DNA from: Clostridium massiliamazoniense
GTDB lineage: Bacteria; Bacillota; Clostridia; Clostridiales; Clostridiaceae
Direction of reading: 5' to 3'
DNA: 64,000 nucleotides
Assembly: GCF_001403635.1 (NCBI RefSeq)
Contig: NZ_LN879468.1
Location: forward strand, 1,821,501-1,885,500
Shown: in pieces, positions 1-9,517 of the stretch
How positions within the stretch are numbered: the stretch's first letter is position 1
Layout of the letters: the number at the start of each line of letters is the position of its first letter
Made by a program: the position numbers and the translations under genes
The notes under the pieces: model-generated
Database searches by the model: none
What the model was told of the DNA's origin: nothing
Seen by the model: only the letters and a program-made list of their open reading frames with translations

Positions 1-791
1 AGATTTTGTCTTTTTGCTTCTGAAGACCTCTCCATTTCTATTCTTTCCATTTTCTTTTCAAGAAACATAGAGTAATTTCCTTCATAACTAAACATTCTTC
101 CTCTATCTATTTCTAGAATTCTGTTTGTAACTCTATCTAGGAAATATCTATCATGGGTAATCATAACAAGGGAGCCTTTTCTATTATTTAAATATTCCTC
201 AAGCCATGATATAGTTTCATTATCAAGATGGTTAGTAGGCTCATCTAATATTAAAAGTTCACATGGCTTTATAAGAGCTGAAGCTAAAGCTATTCTTTTT
301 CTTTGTCCTCCAGATAAATTCTTAACTTTAGCTGTAAAATCACTTACTCCTAACTTTGTAAGAACCATTTTAGCTTCACTTTCTAAATCCCATAGATTTA
401 AAGCATCAACCTTTACCTGTAAATTCATTAATCTATTATGTAATTCTTCATTGTTTGGTTCTAAATTTATTCTTTCAAGTGCTTCCTCGTATTCCCCAAG
501 AACCTTCATCTCTTCTGAATTTCCCTTAAAAACTTGTTCTATTACAGTAGCATTTTCATCGTAATCTGGACTTTGAGATAAATATTCTATTCTTACTCTA
601 TTCCCTTTTATTATACTTCCTGAATCTGGCTCATCAATTCCTGCAAGAACTTTTAAAAATGTAGACTTTCCAGCACCATTAACTCCTATTATCCCTATTT
701 TTTCACCATCATTTATCCCTAAAGATATATTATCTATTAAAACTTTCTCTGAAAAACTTTTACTTATATTTTCTAAAGTAATTAAATTCAC
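1..791 (-). CDS. ABC-F family ATPase, Uup/YfmR-like (partial, C-terminus off the left edge)
   Basis: Soluble ABC-F ATPase; these proteins act on the ribosome rather than as transporters. Only the first 263 codons are inside the window. The first nucleotide-binding domain is complete: Walker A GVNGAGKST, signature LSGGQ, Walker B LLILDEPTNHLD and switch ITHDR, followed by the start of the charged linker that joins the two ATPase halves. The start is GTG at 791, chosen because AAGGATGG lies just upstream and no ATG fits. Resemblance to the Uup/YfmR branch is a family judgement from the linker and the domain start; antibiotic-resistance ABC-F proteins cannot be excluded without the second half. 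It is divergent from the gene at 981. Confidence 0.9.
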   Translation of the reverse strand, partial: MNLITLENISKSFSEKVLIDNISLGINDGEKIGIIGVNGAGKSTFLKVLAGIDEPDSGSIIKGNRVRIEYLSQSPDYDENATVIEQVFKGNSEEMKVLGEYEEALERINLEPNNEELHNRLMNLQVKVDALNLWDLESEAKMVLTKLGVSDFTAKVKNLSGGQRKRIALASALIKPCELLILDEPTNHLDNETISWLEEYLNNRKGSLVMITHDRYFLDRVTNRILEIDRGRMFSYEGNYSMFLEKKMERIEMERSSEAKRQN

Positions 792-980
792 AAAAATCCA
801 TCCTTCACTATCAATTTACATACTTAAATAATAACATAGATAGCGTAATTTAAACAAAGTCAATTCGGCAATGATTATATTTATAAAATTCCAACTATCC
901 TAATTCTCAAAATACCTCGTATTTAGTGTATAATAAGTTAAACAAATGAAAATAATTGACTAAAGAGGAGGTTACTAATC

Positions 981-1676
981 ATGGTATTAGTGTTAACATT
1001 TCTTTTATTTATAACATTTTTCTTGATTATAGTTGATTTCTTTACCATACTGTTTAGACTTACTGGAATGCCTATAGAAAAAGCTAGATTCCAAGTTATC
1101 TCTTTACTTACATCAACAGGATTTACAACTAAAGAAAGTGAAATTATAACGCAACATCCAGTAAGGAGGAAATTAGCTGCTTGGCTAATGATTTTTAGTT
1201 ATGCTAGTACAGCAACTATTATATCTTTCTTAATTAAAATATTATCTACAATGGTTTTAAATAAAGAATCTGTAAGTTTTACTCTAGGTTCTATAGTTGC
1301 TTTTATAATCATAGTTTATGTTTTTCAAAAATCATCATTATTAGAAAGAATGGAAAGTTATTTAGAAAGGTTAATAAAAAGCTCACGCCGTTTTGGTGCT
1401 TATTTTGATGATAGAATACTTATAAATATCTCTAGTAAAAAAGGGTATGGAATATTTGATATTTACCTTAGTGGTTCTAGCGACCTTATTGGCAAAACAA
1501 TTTTAGAAAGCAAATTAAAAGATCACGAAATTCAGGTTCTAAACATAGATAAAGGAGATAAATTAATTAATTTCCCATCAATAGACTATGTGTTTTCTAA
1601 ATCAGATAAAATAACAGTTTATGGAAATATAAAAAACATAAATAAATTATTCCGTCATGTTTCAGGGAAAAAATAA
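981..1676 (+). CDS. Membrane protein with C-terminal TrkA-C (RCK_C) domain
   Basis: 231-residue protein. The first half has about three hydrophobic segments (near residues 1-25, 65-90 and 100-115). A basic, amphipathic stretch follows, then a soluble domain from about 145 with the TrkA-C pattern (DIYLSGSSDLIGKTILESKL ... INFPSIDYVFSKSDKITVYG). TrkA-C domains sense small ligands, often nucleotides, in ion transport proteins; no substrate can be read here. The start is well supported by AGAGGAGG nine bases upstream. It stands alone, followed by 174 bases without a clear terminator. Confidence 0.8.
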   Translation: MVLVLTFLLFITFFLIIVDFFTILFRLTGMPIEKARFQVISLLTSTGFTTKESEIITQHPVRRKLAAWLMIFSYASTATIISFLIKILSTMVLNKESVSFTLGSIVAFIIIVYVFQKSSLLERMESYLERLIKSSRRFGAYFDDRILINISSKKGYGIFDIYLSGSSDLIGKTILESKLKDHEIQVLNIDKGDKLINFPSIDYVFSKSDKITVYGNIKNINKLFRHVSGKK

Positions 1677-1850
1677 AAATCTTATTGATTATAATATTAT
1701 TTTCAATATTCAAATTTAATAATTAAACTTTTTATTATATGTTATACTTAATAATGATTTGAAATTACGGGATTTGCTTTAAAATTAATAAGATTTTTTT
1801 AATTTAAATTACATATAAAAAGTTATAACCCATACTTAAAGGAGGTTTTT

Positions 1851-3026
1851 ATGTCTAGTAAATTTTACTTACATAAAGGAAAGAACAAAAGAGCTGAACA
1901 AGGAAGACCATGGATATATATTGATGAAATAAATGAATATGATGGCGACTATGAAAATGGTGATATAGTTGAAGTTTATAACCATAAAGGATACTTTATA
2001 GGAAAAGGTTATATAAATGACCAAAGTAAAATAACTATAAGAATTATGACTAGAGATATAAATGAAGAAATAGATAGAGATTTCTTCCTTAAAAGGTTTA
2101 AAGATGCCTTTGAATATAGAAAAACTGTTATAGATACTTCATCTTGCAGATTCATTTTTGGAGAAGCTGATTTTCTTCCTGGATTAACAATTGATAAATT
2201 TGAAGATTATTACGTTATCCAAATTTCAACTCTAGGAATGGATAAATATAGAGATATAATTGTTGATATACTTCTTAAAGAATATAATGCTAAAGGTATC
2301 TATGAAAGAAGTGACATAAAAACACGAGAAATTGAAGGTTTAGAACAAGTAAAAGGATTCCTTAGCGAACCTTTTGACACTAACGTAGAAATTATTGAAA
2401 ATGGAGTTAAATATATAGTTGACTTAGAAAATGGTCAAAAAACAGGTTTCTTCTTAGACCAAAAAGAAAATAGAGCTGCAATTCATAGAATCTGTAAAGA
2501 TAAAGACGTCTTAGATTGCTTTACTCATACTGGCTCATTTGCCCTAAATGCAGGAATAGCAGGTGCTAAATCTGTTCTTGGTATAGATGTTTCAGAACAT
2601 GCTGTAAATTGTGCTACTAAAAATGCTGAACTTAACGGACTTGAAGATGTAGTTAAATTTGAATGTCATAATGCTTTCAATGTTCTTGGAGATTGGTCTA
2701 GAGAAGGAAGAGAATTTGATGTTGTAATACTAGATCCACCAGCTTTCACTAAATCTAGAAATACAGTAAATTCTGCTATTAGAGGCTATAAAGAAATTAA
2801 CCTAAGAGGATTAAAAATGGTTAAAAAAGGTGGATACTTTGCAACTTGTTCATGTTCTCATTATATGACTGAAGAATTATTAAAAAAGACAGTTGCTGAG
2901 GCTGCTCATGATGCTAGAAGAACTTTAAGACAAATAGAATGTAGAACTCAAAGTTCTGATCATCCAATACTTTGGAATTCAGATGAATCTTATTACTTAA
3001 AATTCTTTATATTCCAAGTGTTTTAA
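1851..3026 (+). CDS. rlmI: RlmI-like class I SAM-dependent 23S rRNA (cytosine-C5) methyltransferase
   Basis: 391 residues. The N-terminal ~80 residues form a PUA-type RNA-binding domain, followed by the EEHEE-like linker and a Rossmann methyltransferase. Visible motifs are GQKTGFFLDQ (about 195), the SAM-binding VLDCFTHTGSFALNAG (about 219), the catalytic region VVILDPPAF (about 291) and a CSCS cysteine motif near 332 typical of m5C enzymes. The family methylates C1962-type positions in 23S rRNA. Length matches the family. The start follows AAAGGAGG closely. A convergent bidirectional terminator at 3035-3080 ends the gene. The gene symbol is by family resemblance. Confidence 0.85.
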   Translation: MSSKFYLHKGKNKRAEQGRPWIYIDEINEYDGDYENGDIVEVYNHKGYFIGKGYINDQSKITIRIMTRDINEEIDRDFFLKRFKDAFEYRKTVIDTSSCRFIFGEADFLPGLTIDKFEDYYVIQISTLGMDKYRDIIVDILLKEYNAKGIYERSDIKTREIEGLEQVKGFLSEPFDTNVEIIENGVKYIVDLENGQKTGFFLDQKENRAAIHRICKDKDVLDCFTHTGSFALNAGIAGAKSVLGIDVSEHAVNCATKNAELNGLEDVVKFECHNAFNVLGDWSREGREFDVVILDPPAFTKSRNTVNSAIRGYKEINLRGLKMVKKGGYFATCSCSHYMTEELLKKTVAEAAHDARRTLRQIECRTQSSDHPILWNSDESYYLKFFIFQVF

Positions 3027-3034
3027 TAGATAAT

Positions 3035-3080
3035 AAAAGAAGAGAGATGTATCTTTTAATTTTGATACTTCTCTCTTTTT
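3035..3080. terminator. Bidirectional terminator between rlmI-like gene and 3097 gene
   Basis: Hairpin AAAAGAAGAGAGATGTATC / GATACTTCTCTCTTTTT with A-rich left and T-rich right flanks, so it can stop transcription from both convergent genes. Confidence 0.8.
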
Positions 3081-3096
3081 ATTATTTAAATACATT

Positions 3097-3624
3097 CTAA
3101 TCTAATATTCTATTAAATTTAAAAACCTTGTTTATCTTAACAAGATAATAAACAACTATAACTAAAGCAATTAATATTACAACAAAATAACCTGGGATGC
3201 TAAATAACACTAAAGTACTTAAATATCTTCTTATCTCTGAAAGAATAAGTACTAACATAGCTGTTCCAATTCCAACCTTTAAAAAGCTTTTTCTATTAAC
3301 TGCATCCTTATTTTTTAGATAAAACAAAACTAAATACGCTGTTGGTATCACTATAAAAGCTGATACTACAGGAGATAATGTAAATGTATAACTCATTTCA
3401 TTTAAAACTTTAATATCAAAAGTTCTAATTCCTAATATGCAATTTAAAGCTGTAAAGAAAGGAATCATTGCTAAAGTTAATATAAACATATCTTTATAGT
3501 CTATTTTTAAAATATCAGTATTTCTAACTGTTATTCCAACTTTTCCTGTTGGTTTTGTTTTACTTTTTCTCGCAATTTTATTTAATTTTTTTCTTTGGTT
3601 TCTCTCTTTAATATCTTTATACAT
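3097..3624 (-). CDS. Hypothetical membrane protein, four predicted helices
   Basis: 175 residues. A very basic N-terminal tail (residues 1-35, rich in K and R) precedes about four hydrophobic segments. I do not recognise a family. AAGGAGG lies about five bases upstream of the ATG, so the start is secure. It is a single gene with its 3' end at the shared terminator; the long upstream stretch 3625-3840 separates it from the helicase gene, which is transcribed in the same direction. Confidence 0.65.
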   Translation of the reverse strand: MYKDIKERNQRKKLNKIARKSKTKPTGKVGITVRNTDILKIDYKDMFILTLAMIPFFTALNCILGIRTFDIKVLNEMSYTFTLSPVVSAFIVIPTAYLVLFYLKNKDAVNRKSFLKVGIGTAMLVLILSEIRRYLSTLVLFSIPGYFVVILIALVIVVYYLVKINKVFKFNRILD

Positions 3625-3840
3625 GTTACCTCCTTAGTTAATTGATTATTAGTATTCTACTTAATAAGTACTTTTATAGTCTCCCATCTTTTTTAGACTT
3701 TCCTCTTATAGAAATACTATTCTTTATCTTAGTTTCTTATATGTTTTTCAAGTAAATGTCCGTACCTTTTTATACATATTCTTTAATTTAACTCGATTAT
3801 ATCATTTTTTTTCCTATAAATTAGAAAGTTCAATTTTTGT

Positions 3841-5598
3841 TTACATTAATATTAAAATATTGTTTATTTCTTCACTTACTCTTAATCTTTCTGTGGTAAC
3901 CCACTCCATATCAAGAGTTAAATTAAACAACTTAGAAAATGAATAGTACATATTTACCTTCTGATAGTAAAGTTCTAATTCATCTAAAGCTCCTGTAAAA
4001 CATTGAGGCTTTGTTAATGTTTTATAATTTAAAATAAATACCTCATCCACATAATTTAAGAAAGTTTCCATTAAAGCATCTTTTGTTATATCAAAAGCTA
4101 CTTTTAATAAATCCCACTGGTCTTCTTCTCTCAATTTATATTTTTTTATTCTATCTAATATTATTAAATAATCAGTTATATCCATTTTTCTATAGTATTC
4201 TAATGCTTCTTTTCTTTCTTTCCATAAAGCTAATTTTTCTTTAAGTGATAAGCCTTTAATTGTTAATATAGCATCTGATGGTCCTACAACTGCTGATGTT
4301 ATATCATCATCCTTATTTTCTATTTTATTCTTTACAAAGTTTTGATTTCCTGTAACTGTAGCAACAAAGCCCTCGTTATATATTCCTTTTCTTCCAGCTC
4401 TTCCTGCTATTTGTTTTACTTCCTGAGAAGTTAAATCTCTTACCTCTTCTCCATCAAATTTTCTAGTATTCATAAAAATTATTCTTCTAATAGGCAAATT
4501 AACTCCCATTCCAATAGCATCTGTACTTATAAGTATTTTACTTTCTTTACTTAAAAACTGTTCATATTGTTTTTTTCTAACTTCTGGAGGTAAATCTCCA
4601 TATATTAAACTTGATTTAACTCCATTTTTTGAATATGTCTGTGCAAGTTCTAAAACTCTTTTTTTAGAAAATAGAACTAAAGCATCCCCTTCTTTTACAT
4701 CATTAATCGTAAAGTTCTTTTCTTCAACTATTAAAGGTGTATTTCTTTCATATTCCTTTATTTCATATTCCTCTCCAATATCCTCTAGTATCTTTATTAA
4801 AAGATTTTTACTACTCATAGCACCACATACATGAATTTCAAAGGCTGGCATTCCTAAAAGAGCTCTACTCCATGCATCACCTCTTTGGTTATCATTTATT
4901 ATTTGTATTTCGTCTATAACTGCTACATCACATATTTTCTTTATATTAGCTTTTTCGATTGTACAACTAGTATGATTAGCACCTTCTTTTATTATTTCTT
5001 CTTCACCAGTAGCTAAATTACATGGCACACCTAAATTATTTAATTTCTCAAAGTTTTCTAAAGCCAATATTCTTAATGGAGATAAATACATTCCACTCTT
5101 TGCTTTTCTAAGTGCATCCATAGCATTATAAGTTTTTCCTGTATTAGTATCACCTAAATGCAAGTAAAACTTTCTCTTTATTTGTCTTGCCTTTATATAT
5201 TCATCTTTGGGATTTTTAGGAAAAGCTCTTTCGAATTCATTAGCTATAAGTTTTGGTATATGTTGTTTAGTTAAAATAGTTATTATCCCTGAATTAACTA
5301 GCTTTTTAAAATTTTCACCTATAACTTCTTCAAAAGTAAAATTACTGTTATTCTTTTTGTTATAATCCTCTAATAAAGCTCTAGAAACATACTCTAAAAG
5401 ACCAGTATAGGCTGTTCTTACTTCAGAAAAATTTTTAAACCCTTCTCTTTCCATTTCATTAAGTAACTCTACCTTTTTTCTTAAAGTTAACTCATGTTCA
5501 AAAAAAGAATTAATTTTTGAATTATAGACTATTTCTTCAATTTTCTTAAGTTGCCCTTGTAATTTTTTAAATTCTCTTTGTGCTGCATTTCTCTTCAA
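3841..5598 (-). CDS. SUV3-like DExH-box RNA helicase
   Basis: 585 residues. Walker A is GDTNTGKT (149-156) and motif II is DEIQ (229-232) in the SUV3-type context VIDEIQIINDNQRGDAWSRA. Motif V/VI is ILISTDAIGMGVNLPI and QIAGRAGRKG (396-405). These match the SUV3 family of ATP-dependent RNA helicases, known from mitochondrial RNA turnover and also found in clostridia. The N-terminal 140 residues are helical and charged with no recognised domain. The start is a TTG with AGAGAGGA about nine bases upstream; the nearby ATG runs into a stop after two codons. Its substrate in bacteria is unknown to me. Confidence 0.85.
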   Translation of the reverse strand: MKRNAAQREFKKLQGQLKKIEEIVYNSKINSFFEHELTLRKKVELLNEMEREGFKNFSEVRTAYTGLLEYVSRALLEDYNKKNNSNFTFEEVIGENFKKLVNSGIITILTKQHIPKLIANEFERAFPKNPKDEYIKARQIKRKFYLHLGDTNTGKTYNAMDALRKAKSGMYLSPLRILALENFEKLNNLGVPCNLATGEEEIIKEGANHTSCTIEKANIKKICDVAVIDEIQIINDNQRGDAWSRALLGMPAFEIHVCGAMSSKNLLIKILEDIGEEYEIKEYERNTPLIVEEKNFTINDVKEGDALVLFSKKRVLELAQTYSKNGVKSSLIYGDLPPEVRKKQYEQFLSKESKILISTDAIGMGVNLPIRRIIFMNTRKFDGEEVRDLTSQEVKQIAGRAGRKGIYNEGFVATVTGNQNFVKNKIENKDDDITSAVVGPSDAILTIKGLSLKEKLALWKERKEALEYYRKMDITDYLIILDRIKKYKLREEDQWDLLKVAFDITKDALMETFLNYVDEVFILNYKTLTKPQCFTGALDELELYYQKVNMYYSFSKLFNLTLDMEWVTTERLRVSEEINNILILM

Positions 5599-5652
5599 TC
5601 TATCTCATCCTCTCTATGGTAAAATTTCTATGATTTTTTTCTTTATTTAAAT

Positions 5653-5703
5653 AAAAAATTAGCTATAGATTTATTAATATTCTTAACAAACTTATAGCTA
5701 ATT
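5653..5703 (-). terminator. Terminator of the TerB-like gene
   Basis: On the minus strand TTAGCTATAAG pairs with CTATAGCTAA over a loop of about 28 bases, followed by TTTTTTATTT. Confidence 0.65.
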
Positions 5704-5750
5704 ATATTCAACTACATTATACTTTTTCCTTTTATAATTGCTGATTTATT

Positions 5751-6164
5751 CTAAAATAATAAATTCGCTTCATTCATAGCATCTTCATGATCTAAAAACT
5801 CATCTTCAGAATATTTATAGAAATAATTTGCATATTTTATTTTTTGAATTCTAGTTATGCCTAAATCTCCTGATATATCCTCTAAAAATTCTACCTCACT
5901 TATTCTATAATCAGAATCTACAAGACCTAATCTTATAAGTTCAAAATAAACTATATTTCTAATTCTCTGACTACTCTTTTTTAATTCATCTAAAGCTTCA
6001 TCTAATGTTAAAACATCCAGCTCATCTTCTATATTCATTTCCTTGAAAAACTTATCAATAAGTTTTTTCTCCTCAATATTAACCTCTTCATCTGCCATGA
6101 CAAATTCAGAAATTAAATGCATAAATGCAATAGCTTCTTCTCTATTCAACTCATTTAAAAACAA
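5751..6164 (-). CDS. TerB-like helical protein
   Basis: 137 residues, acidic and all-helical. The segment FMHLISEFVMADEEVNIEEKKLI followed by a second D-x-D-x-R-I-S-E-x-E helix pattern (LVDSDYRISEVEFLEDISGDLGI) resembles the TerB/DjlA fold, in which conserved acidic residues line a metal-binding groove. No function can be given. The start is TTG with GGGGTG a few bases upstream. It is downstream of comB with a 146-base gap and may be co-transcribed; it has its own terminator. Confidence 0.65.
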   Translation of the reverse strand: MFLNELNREEAIAFMHLISEFVMADEEVNIEEKKLIDKFFKEMNIEDELDVLTLDEALDELKKSSQRIRNIVYFELIRLGLVDSDYRISEVEFLEDISGDLGITRIQKIKYANYFYKYSEDEFLDHEDAMNEANLLF

Positions 6165-6310
6165 AAAAACACCCCATTTAATAAATTTATAGTCAGCCCT
6201 AAATCAAAAATTAATTGTTCTATTTAACTTTTAATTCATTTTCCTAATTTTAATTATATAATTATATTTCTATTAAAGAAATATAATTTTCAACAAATTA
6301 TTCCAATTTA

Positions 6311-7036
6311 TTAATTTTGCATTTTTTTTATAATTCCATTTTCATATTTTAAAATAATATTATAAATATTTTGACTTAAACAATGTTCGATATCCTCTTC
6401 TAAACTCAAAGCTTTTAGAACTTCATAATGCTTTGCATCCTTTAACACATTTCTTAAATTTTTATTACTTTCATAAAAGCTTTTAGAAACTTTACTAATA
6501 TCTGATAAATCACATGTAACTTCTTTAACTACTTCACTTATGATATAACCACCACAAATAAAATCATCCATTGAAAATTCACCATTAGTCCCTGAATTTA
6601 CAATAACAATATCCTTATTAAGTCTTACAAGTTCCTTAGCAATGGCTTTCCCATTTAAAAAAGAGGCAATTAACACAACCTCACCACTATTACAGCTATT
6701 TAATGCTCTAGTTCCATTAGTTGTGCTAAGTACAATAGATTTATTTTTAACTTTTTCTGCTTTGTATTCTAAAGGTGAATTGGTAAAATCAAAGCCCTCT
6801 ATTTTTAGAGCTTGTCTCTCTCCACCTAAAATAACTTCCTTTCCTAAAGAAAGAAGTTCTTTTTTCTTTTCAAAAGCCTCCTCAACGGTAAGAACAGGAA
6901 TTACCTCTTCAGCTCCATTGCATAAAGCAGTTGTAATAACAGATGTTGCCCTCAAAACATCAATAACTACAACAACTTTATTCTCTAATAAAGACTCCTT
7001 TATATAATCTGCTGAAACAATAACATCAATCTTCAT
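6311..7036 (-). CDS. comB: 2-phosphosulfolactate phosphatase family protein (ComB)
   Basis: 241 residues, the usual length of the ComB family. Family signatures are [17 protein letters not shown] near the N-terminus, [25 protein letters not shown], and [12 protein letters not shown]. In methanogens the enzyme removes phosphate from 2-phosphosulfolactate in coenzyme M synthesis. In clostridia the physiological substrate is uncertain, and no other coenzyme M genes are nearby. The ATG follows GGAGGTGG. It lies 27 bases behind the radical SAM gene, so the two form a likely operon. Confidence 0.85.
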   Translation of the reverse strand: MKIDVIVSADYIKESLLENKVVVVIDVLRATSVITTALCNGAEEVIPVLTVEEAFEKKKELLSLGKEVILGGERQALKIEGFDFTNSPLEYKAEKVKNKSIVLSTTNGTRALNSCNSGEVVLIASFLNGKAIAKELVRLNKDIVIVNSGTNGEFSMDDFICGGYIISEVVKEVTCDLSDISKVSKSFYESNKNLRNVLKDAKHYEVLKALSLEEDIEHCLSQNIYNIILKYENGIIKKMQN

Positions 7037-7063
7037 AAAACCACCTCCATTTTTACCTAAGAT

Positions 7064-7999
7064 TTAGTAACTAAAGTTTTTTCCCTGATATATATCATTA
7101 TCTTCAAGCGCTTTATCTATAGCATTTAAAACTTCCCATTTTTTTAAGCTCCACATAGGTCCTATTAATAGATTTCTTGGAGCATCTCCTGTTAATCTAT
7201 GTACAACCATATCTTGTGGTACTCTTGCTATGCCTTCACAAACTAAATCTATATATTCTTCTTGTGTTAAGAACTTAAGTCTTCCCTCTTCATAGTCCTT
7301 TACCATTCTTGTATGCTTCATTAAATGTAATAGATGAAACTTTATTCCTTGTGCTCCTGATCTAGCTACATAATCAACAGTTTCAAGCATTTGTTCTTTA
7401 GTTTCTCCTGGCAATCCAAATATACAATGGACAACTGTATCTATATTTCTAGATTTAAGTCCTTCCATAGCCTTATCAAATACCTCTAAATCATATCCTC
7501 TATTAAAGCTTCTTGCTGTGTCATTATGTATAGTTTGTAGACCTAGTTCAATCCAAACATAAACCTTTTTATTCATTTCTTCTAATAAATCTAAAACTTC
7601 TTCATTAATACAATCTGGTCTTGTTCCAATAGCTAAAGCAACAACTCCCTCTTTAGCTATAGCCTCTTCATATTTTTCTCTAAGAACTTCAACAGGGGCA
7701 TAAGTATTAGTATAAGCTTGGAAATAAGCTATATATTTTCCTGTCTTCCACTTTTTATTCATCATTATTTTTATATTATCAAATTGTTCTCCAATAGGTT
7801 GAACTCTTTCTCCAGCATAATCCCCTGAACCACTTGAACTACAGAAAGTACATCCACCTTTAGCAACCTTTCCATCCCTATTAGGGCAAGTAAATCCTCC
7901 ATCTAAACTTATTTTAAAAGTTTTTTCACCAAATTTATTTCTCAGGAAATAATTTAAACTATTATATCGTTTTTCTCCCCATCTTGTTTTAGTTTCCAT
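7064..7999 (-). CDS. TIGR01212-type radical SAM protein (YhcC family)
   Basis: 311 residues. The iron-sulfur motif is the variant CPNRDGKVAKGGCTFC, with C38, C50 and C53 instead of the classic CX3CX2C. Further family signatures are GARPDC-like GTRPDCINEEVLDLL, WIELGLQTIH and GLPGETKEQML. The family is widespread; it belongs with the radical SAM enzymes of COG1242, whose reaction is not settled as far as I know. The start is supported by AAAGGATGAG. It is first gene of a probable operon with comB. Confidence 0.85.
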   Translation of the reverse strand: METKTRWGEKRYNSLNYFLRNKFGEKTFKISLDGGFTCPNRDGKVAKGGCTFCSSSGSGDYAGERVQPIGEQFDNIKIMMNKKWKTGKYIAYFQAYTNTYAPVEVLREKYEEAIAKEGVVALAIGTRPDCINEEVLDLLEEMNKKVYVWIELGLQTIHNDTARSFNRGYDLEVFDKAMEGLKSRNIDTVVHCIFGLPGETKEQMLETVDYVARSGAQGIKFHLLHLMKHTRMVKDYEEGRLKFLTQEEYIDLVCEGIARVPQDMVVHRLTGDAPRNLLIGPMWSLKKWEVLNAIDKALEDNDIYQGKNFSY

Positions 8000-8272
8000 G
8001 TAATCTCATCCTTTCATTATTCGTATCTTTAATTAATATATAAATCTGTATTGCAATCTCTTCTCTAATAAAAGTTATATTTAAATCATCTTTTAAACTT
8101 ATCTCATAACTAGCGTCTTCGAGAATTAAGCTTTAGTTTATATCTATTTACAATTTTTAATTTTCTAATCTCCACTACTAACTATGAAATATTATAATAT
8201 ATTTTCATCCTTTTATGAATAAACATAATCTTCCCTTTGTATAAATAATTAAGGTTCAAAAGAACTTTAAGT
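8000..8272. other. Intergenic region between divergent genes
   Basis: AT-rich spacer between the radical SAM gene (minus) and the YkvI gene (plus). A TATAAT at about 8194-8199 could serve the plus-strand gene, but no good -35 is visible. Nothing else recognised. Confidence 0.4.
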
Positions 8273-8302
8273 GCAATGTTCAAGAAAACATAAAATAAAA
8301 AA

Positions 8303-8312
8303 GGAAAGGGGG
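8303..8312 (+). promoter_or_regulatory. Stranded Shine-Dalgarno sequence of the YkvI gene
   Basis: GGAAAGGGGG is the only purine-rich ribosome binding site upstream of the TTG start at 8427, but it lies more than 110 bases away. Between them is the inverted-repeat insert 8315-8418. If the insert and one GAA are removed, the spacing becomes about seven bases. Confidence 0.5.
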
Positions 8313-8314
8313 AA

Positions 8315-8418
8315 GTTACCAAAAAAGTTAAGAACATTGCAATAATAACTTAAATCTAAGATAGAGCATCATAGAAAAACAAAAATAAAATCTTTGATTT
8401 ATCATAAGTTTTGGTAAC
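8315..8418. repeat. Small insert bounded by perfect 10-bp inverted repeats and GAA direct repeats
   Basis: GTTACCAAAA at 8315-8324 and TTTTGGTAAC at 8409-8418 are perfect inverted repeats. GAA flanks both sides (8312-8314 and 8419-8421), as expected for a 3-bp target duplication. The interior holds no ORF. It may be a tiny non-autonomous element or one large RNA hairpin. A second perfect pair, GCAATGTTC 8273-8281 and GAACATTGC 8332-8340, crosses the left boundary, so a pseudoknot-like leader RNA is an alternative. Confidence 0.5.
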
Positions 8419-8426
8419 GAATTAAC

Positions 8427-9473
8427 TTGAAAGATATTAAACAAGTATTTCAAATAGCCACTATCTTCATAGGAACAATAGTTGGGGCTGGTCTTGCTTC
8501 TGGAAAGGAAATTACTCAATTTTTCACTGTTTATGGCTTAAGAAGTGTATTCGGAATAATTTTTACTGGCTTATTTTATATTCTACTATGTTCTGTAATA
8601 TCAAAAATTAGTATAGAAAATAACCTACATTCCTATGGTGAAATGATGTCCACCGTTAGCCCTTTTTTAGGGAAATTTATAGGTTTAATAACTACACTAT
8701 ATCTAGTTTCTAGTGCTTCTATTATTTTAGCTGGTAGTGGTGCTTTAATTAATCAATTTTTTGGAATTCCTAAAATAGTTGGTACCTTAATTATGGCATT
8801 TATAGCAATTCTCATACTTTTTAGAGAAACCAATGGACTTGTTGAAATAAATGCTGTAATAGTTCCAGCATTAACTATTACAATCATTATAATAACTTTA
8901 CTTTATATATTTTTTTCAGGCAATTCCTTAAACATAAGCAACCTTTTATCAATTCCACCTAAAAAAGAAAATGGTTGGGTTATTTCTACAATACTCTATG
9001 CTGGGTATAACATTTTATGCTGTAGTGGTGTAATTGTTCCCATTAGTACAAAATACAAAAGTAAAAAAACTATGCTTAAAGGTATAGCCCTTGGTGCCAC
9101 TATATTAACTTTAATTTGTATTGCTATAAATCTTATGCTTACAGCTAATCAGCCATATATATATGAATATGAAATTCCATTATTATATATTGCTAATAGA
9201 TTTGGAAAACCTGTTCAACTCTTACTTATGGTTATTATTTTAGCTGAAATGTTTTCTACAGAAGTATCTGATATTTTCTCCATAAGTCAAACTTTAAAAC
9301 AAGTCTTTAATATAAAGTTTAAAACAGGAATATTTTTAGTTATGGCTATAGCTTTACCTATTTCTCAAATAGGTTTTTCAAACTTAATAGAAGTTCTCTA
9401 TCCTTTCTTTGGACTAATGAGCTTACTATTTGTATTTCAATGTCTACGATACTTCTTTAAAAATTGCAAATAA
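8427..9473 (+). CDS. YkvI family membrane transporter
   Basis: 348 residues with about ten hydrophobic segments. The N-terminus IATIFIGTIVGAGLASGKEI is the conserved first helix of the YkvI/COG3949 family, distantly related to amino-acid transporters; the substrate is unknown. The reading frame is closed by a stop at 8415, so TTG at 8427 is the only sensible start and agrees with the family N-terminus. That start has no ribosome binding site next to it; the nearest is stranded upstream (8303-8312). The protein itself appears complete. It is convergent with sleC, with palindromic element copy A between them. Confidence 0.8.
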   Translation: MKDIKQVFQIATIFIGTIVGAGLASGKEITQFFTVYGLRSVFGIIFTGLFYILLCSVISKISIENNLHSYGEMMSTVSPFLGKFIGLITTLYLVSSASIILAGSGALINQFFGIPKIVGTLIMAFIAILILFRETNGLVEINAVIVPALTITIIIITLLYIFFSGNSLNISNLLSIPPKKENGWVISTILYAGYNILCCSGVIVPISTKYKSKKTMLKGIALGATILTLICIAINLMLTANQPYIYEYEIPLLYIANRFGKPVQLLLMVIILAEMFSTEVSDIFSISQTLKQVFNIKFKTGIFLVMAIALPISQIGFSNLIEVLYPFFGLMSLLFVFQCLRYFFKNCK

Positions 9474-9517
9474 TTTAGATAATTTGAGACTCTATATAGT
9501 TACTTAAATATAAAAGG

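Noticed and set aside
6642-7007. Protein-coding frame on the plus strand opposite comB
   Set aside because: It is an antisense shadow of a well-conserved gene with no ribosome binding site; the same holds for other long frames opposite helicase, carB, murI, celR-type and NSS genes.
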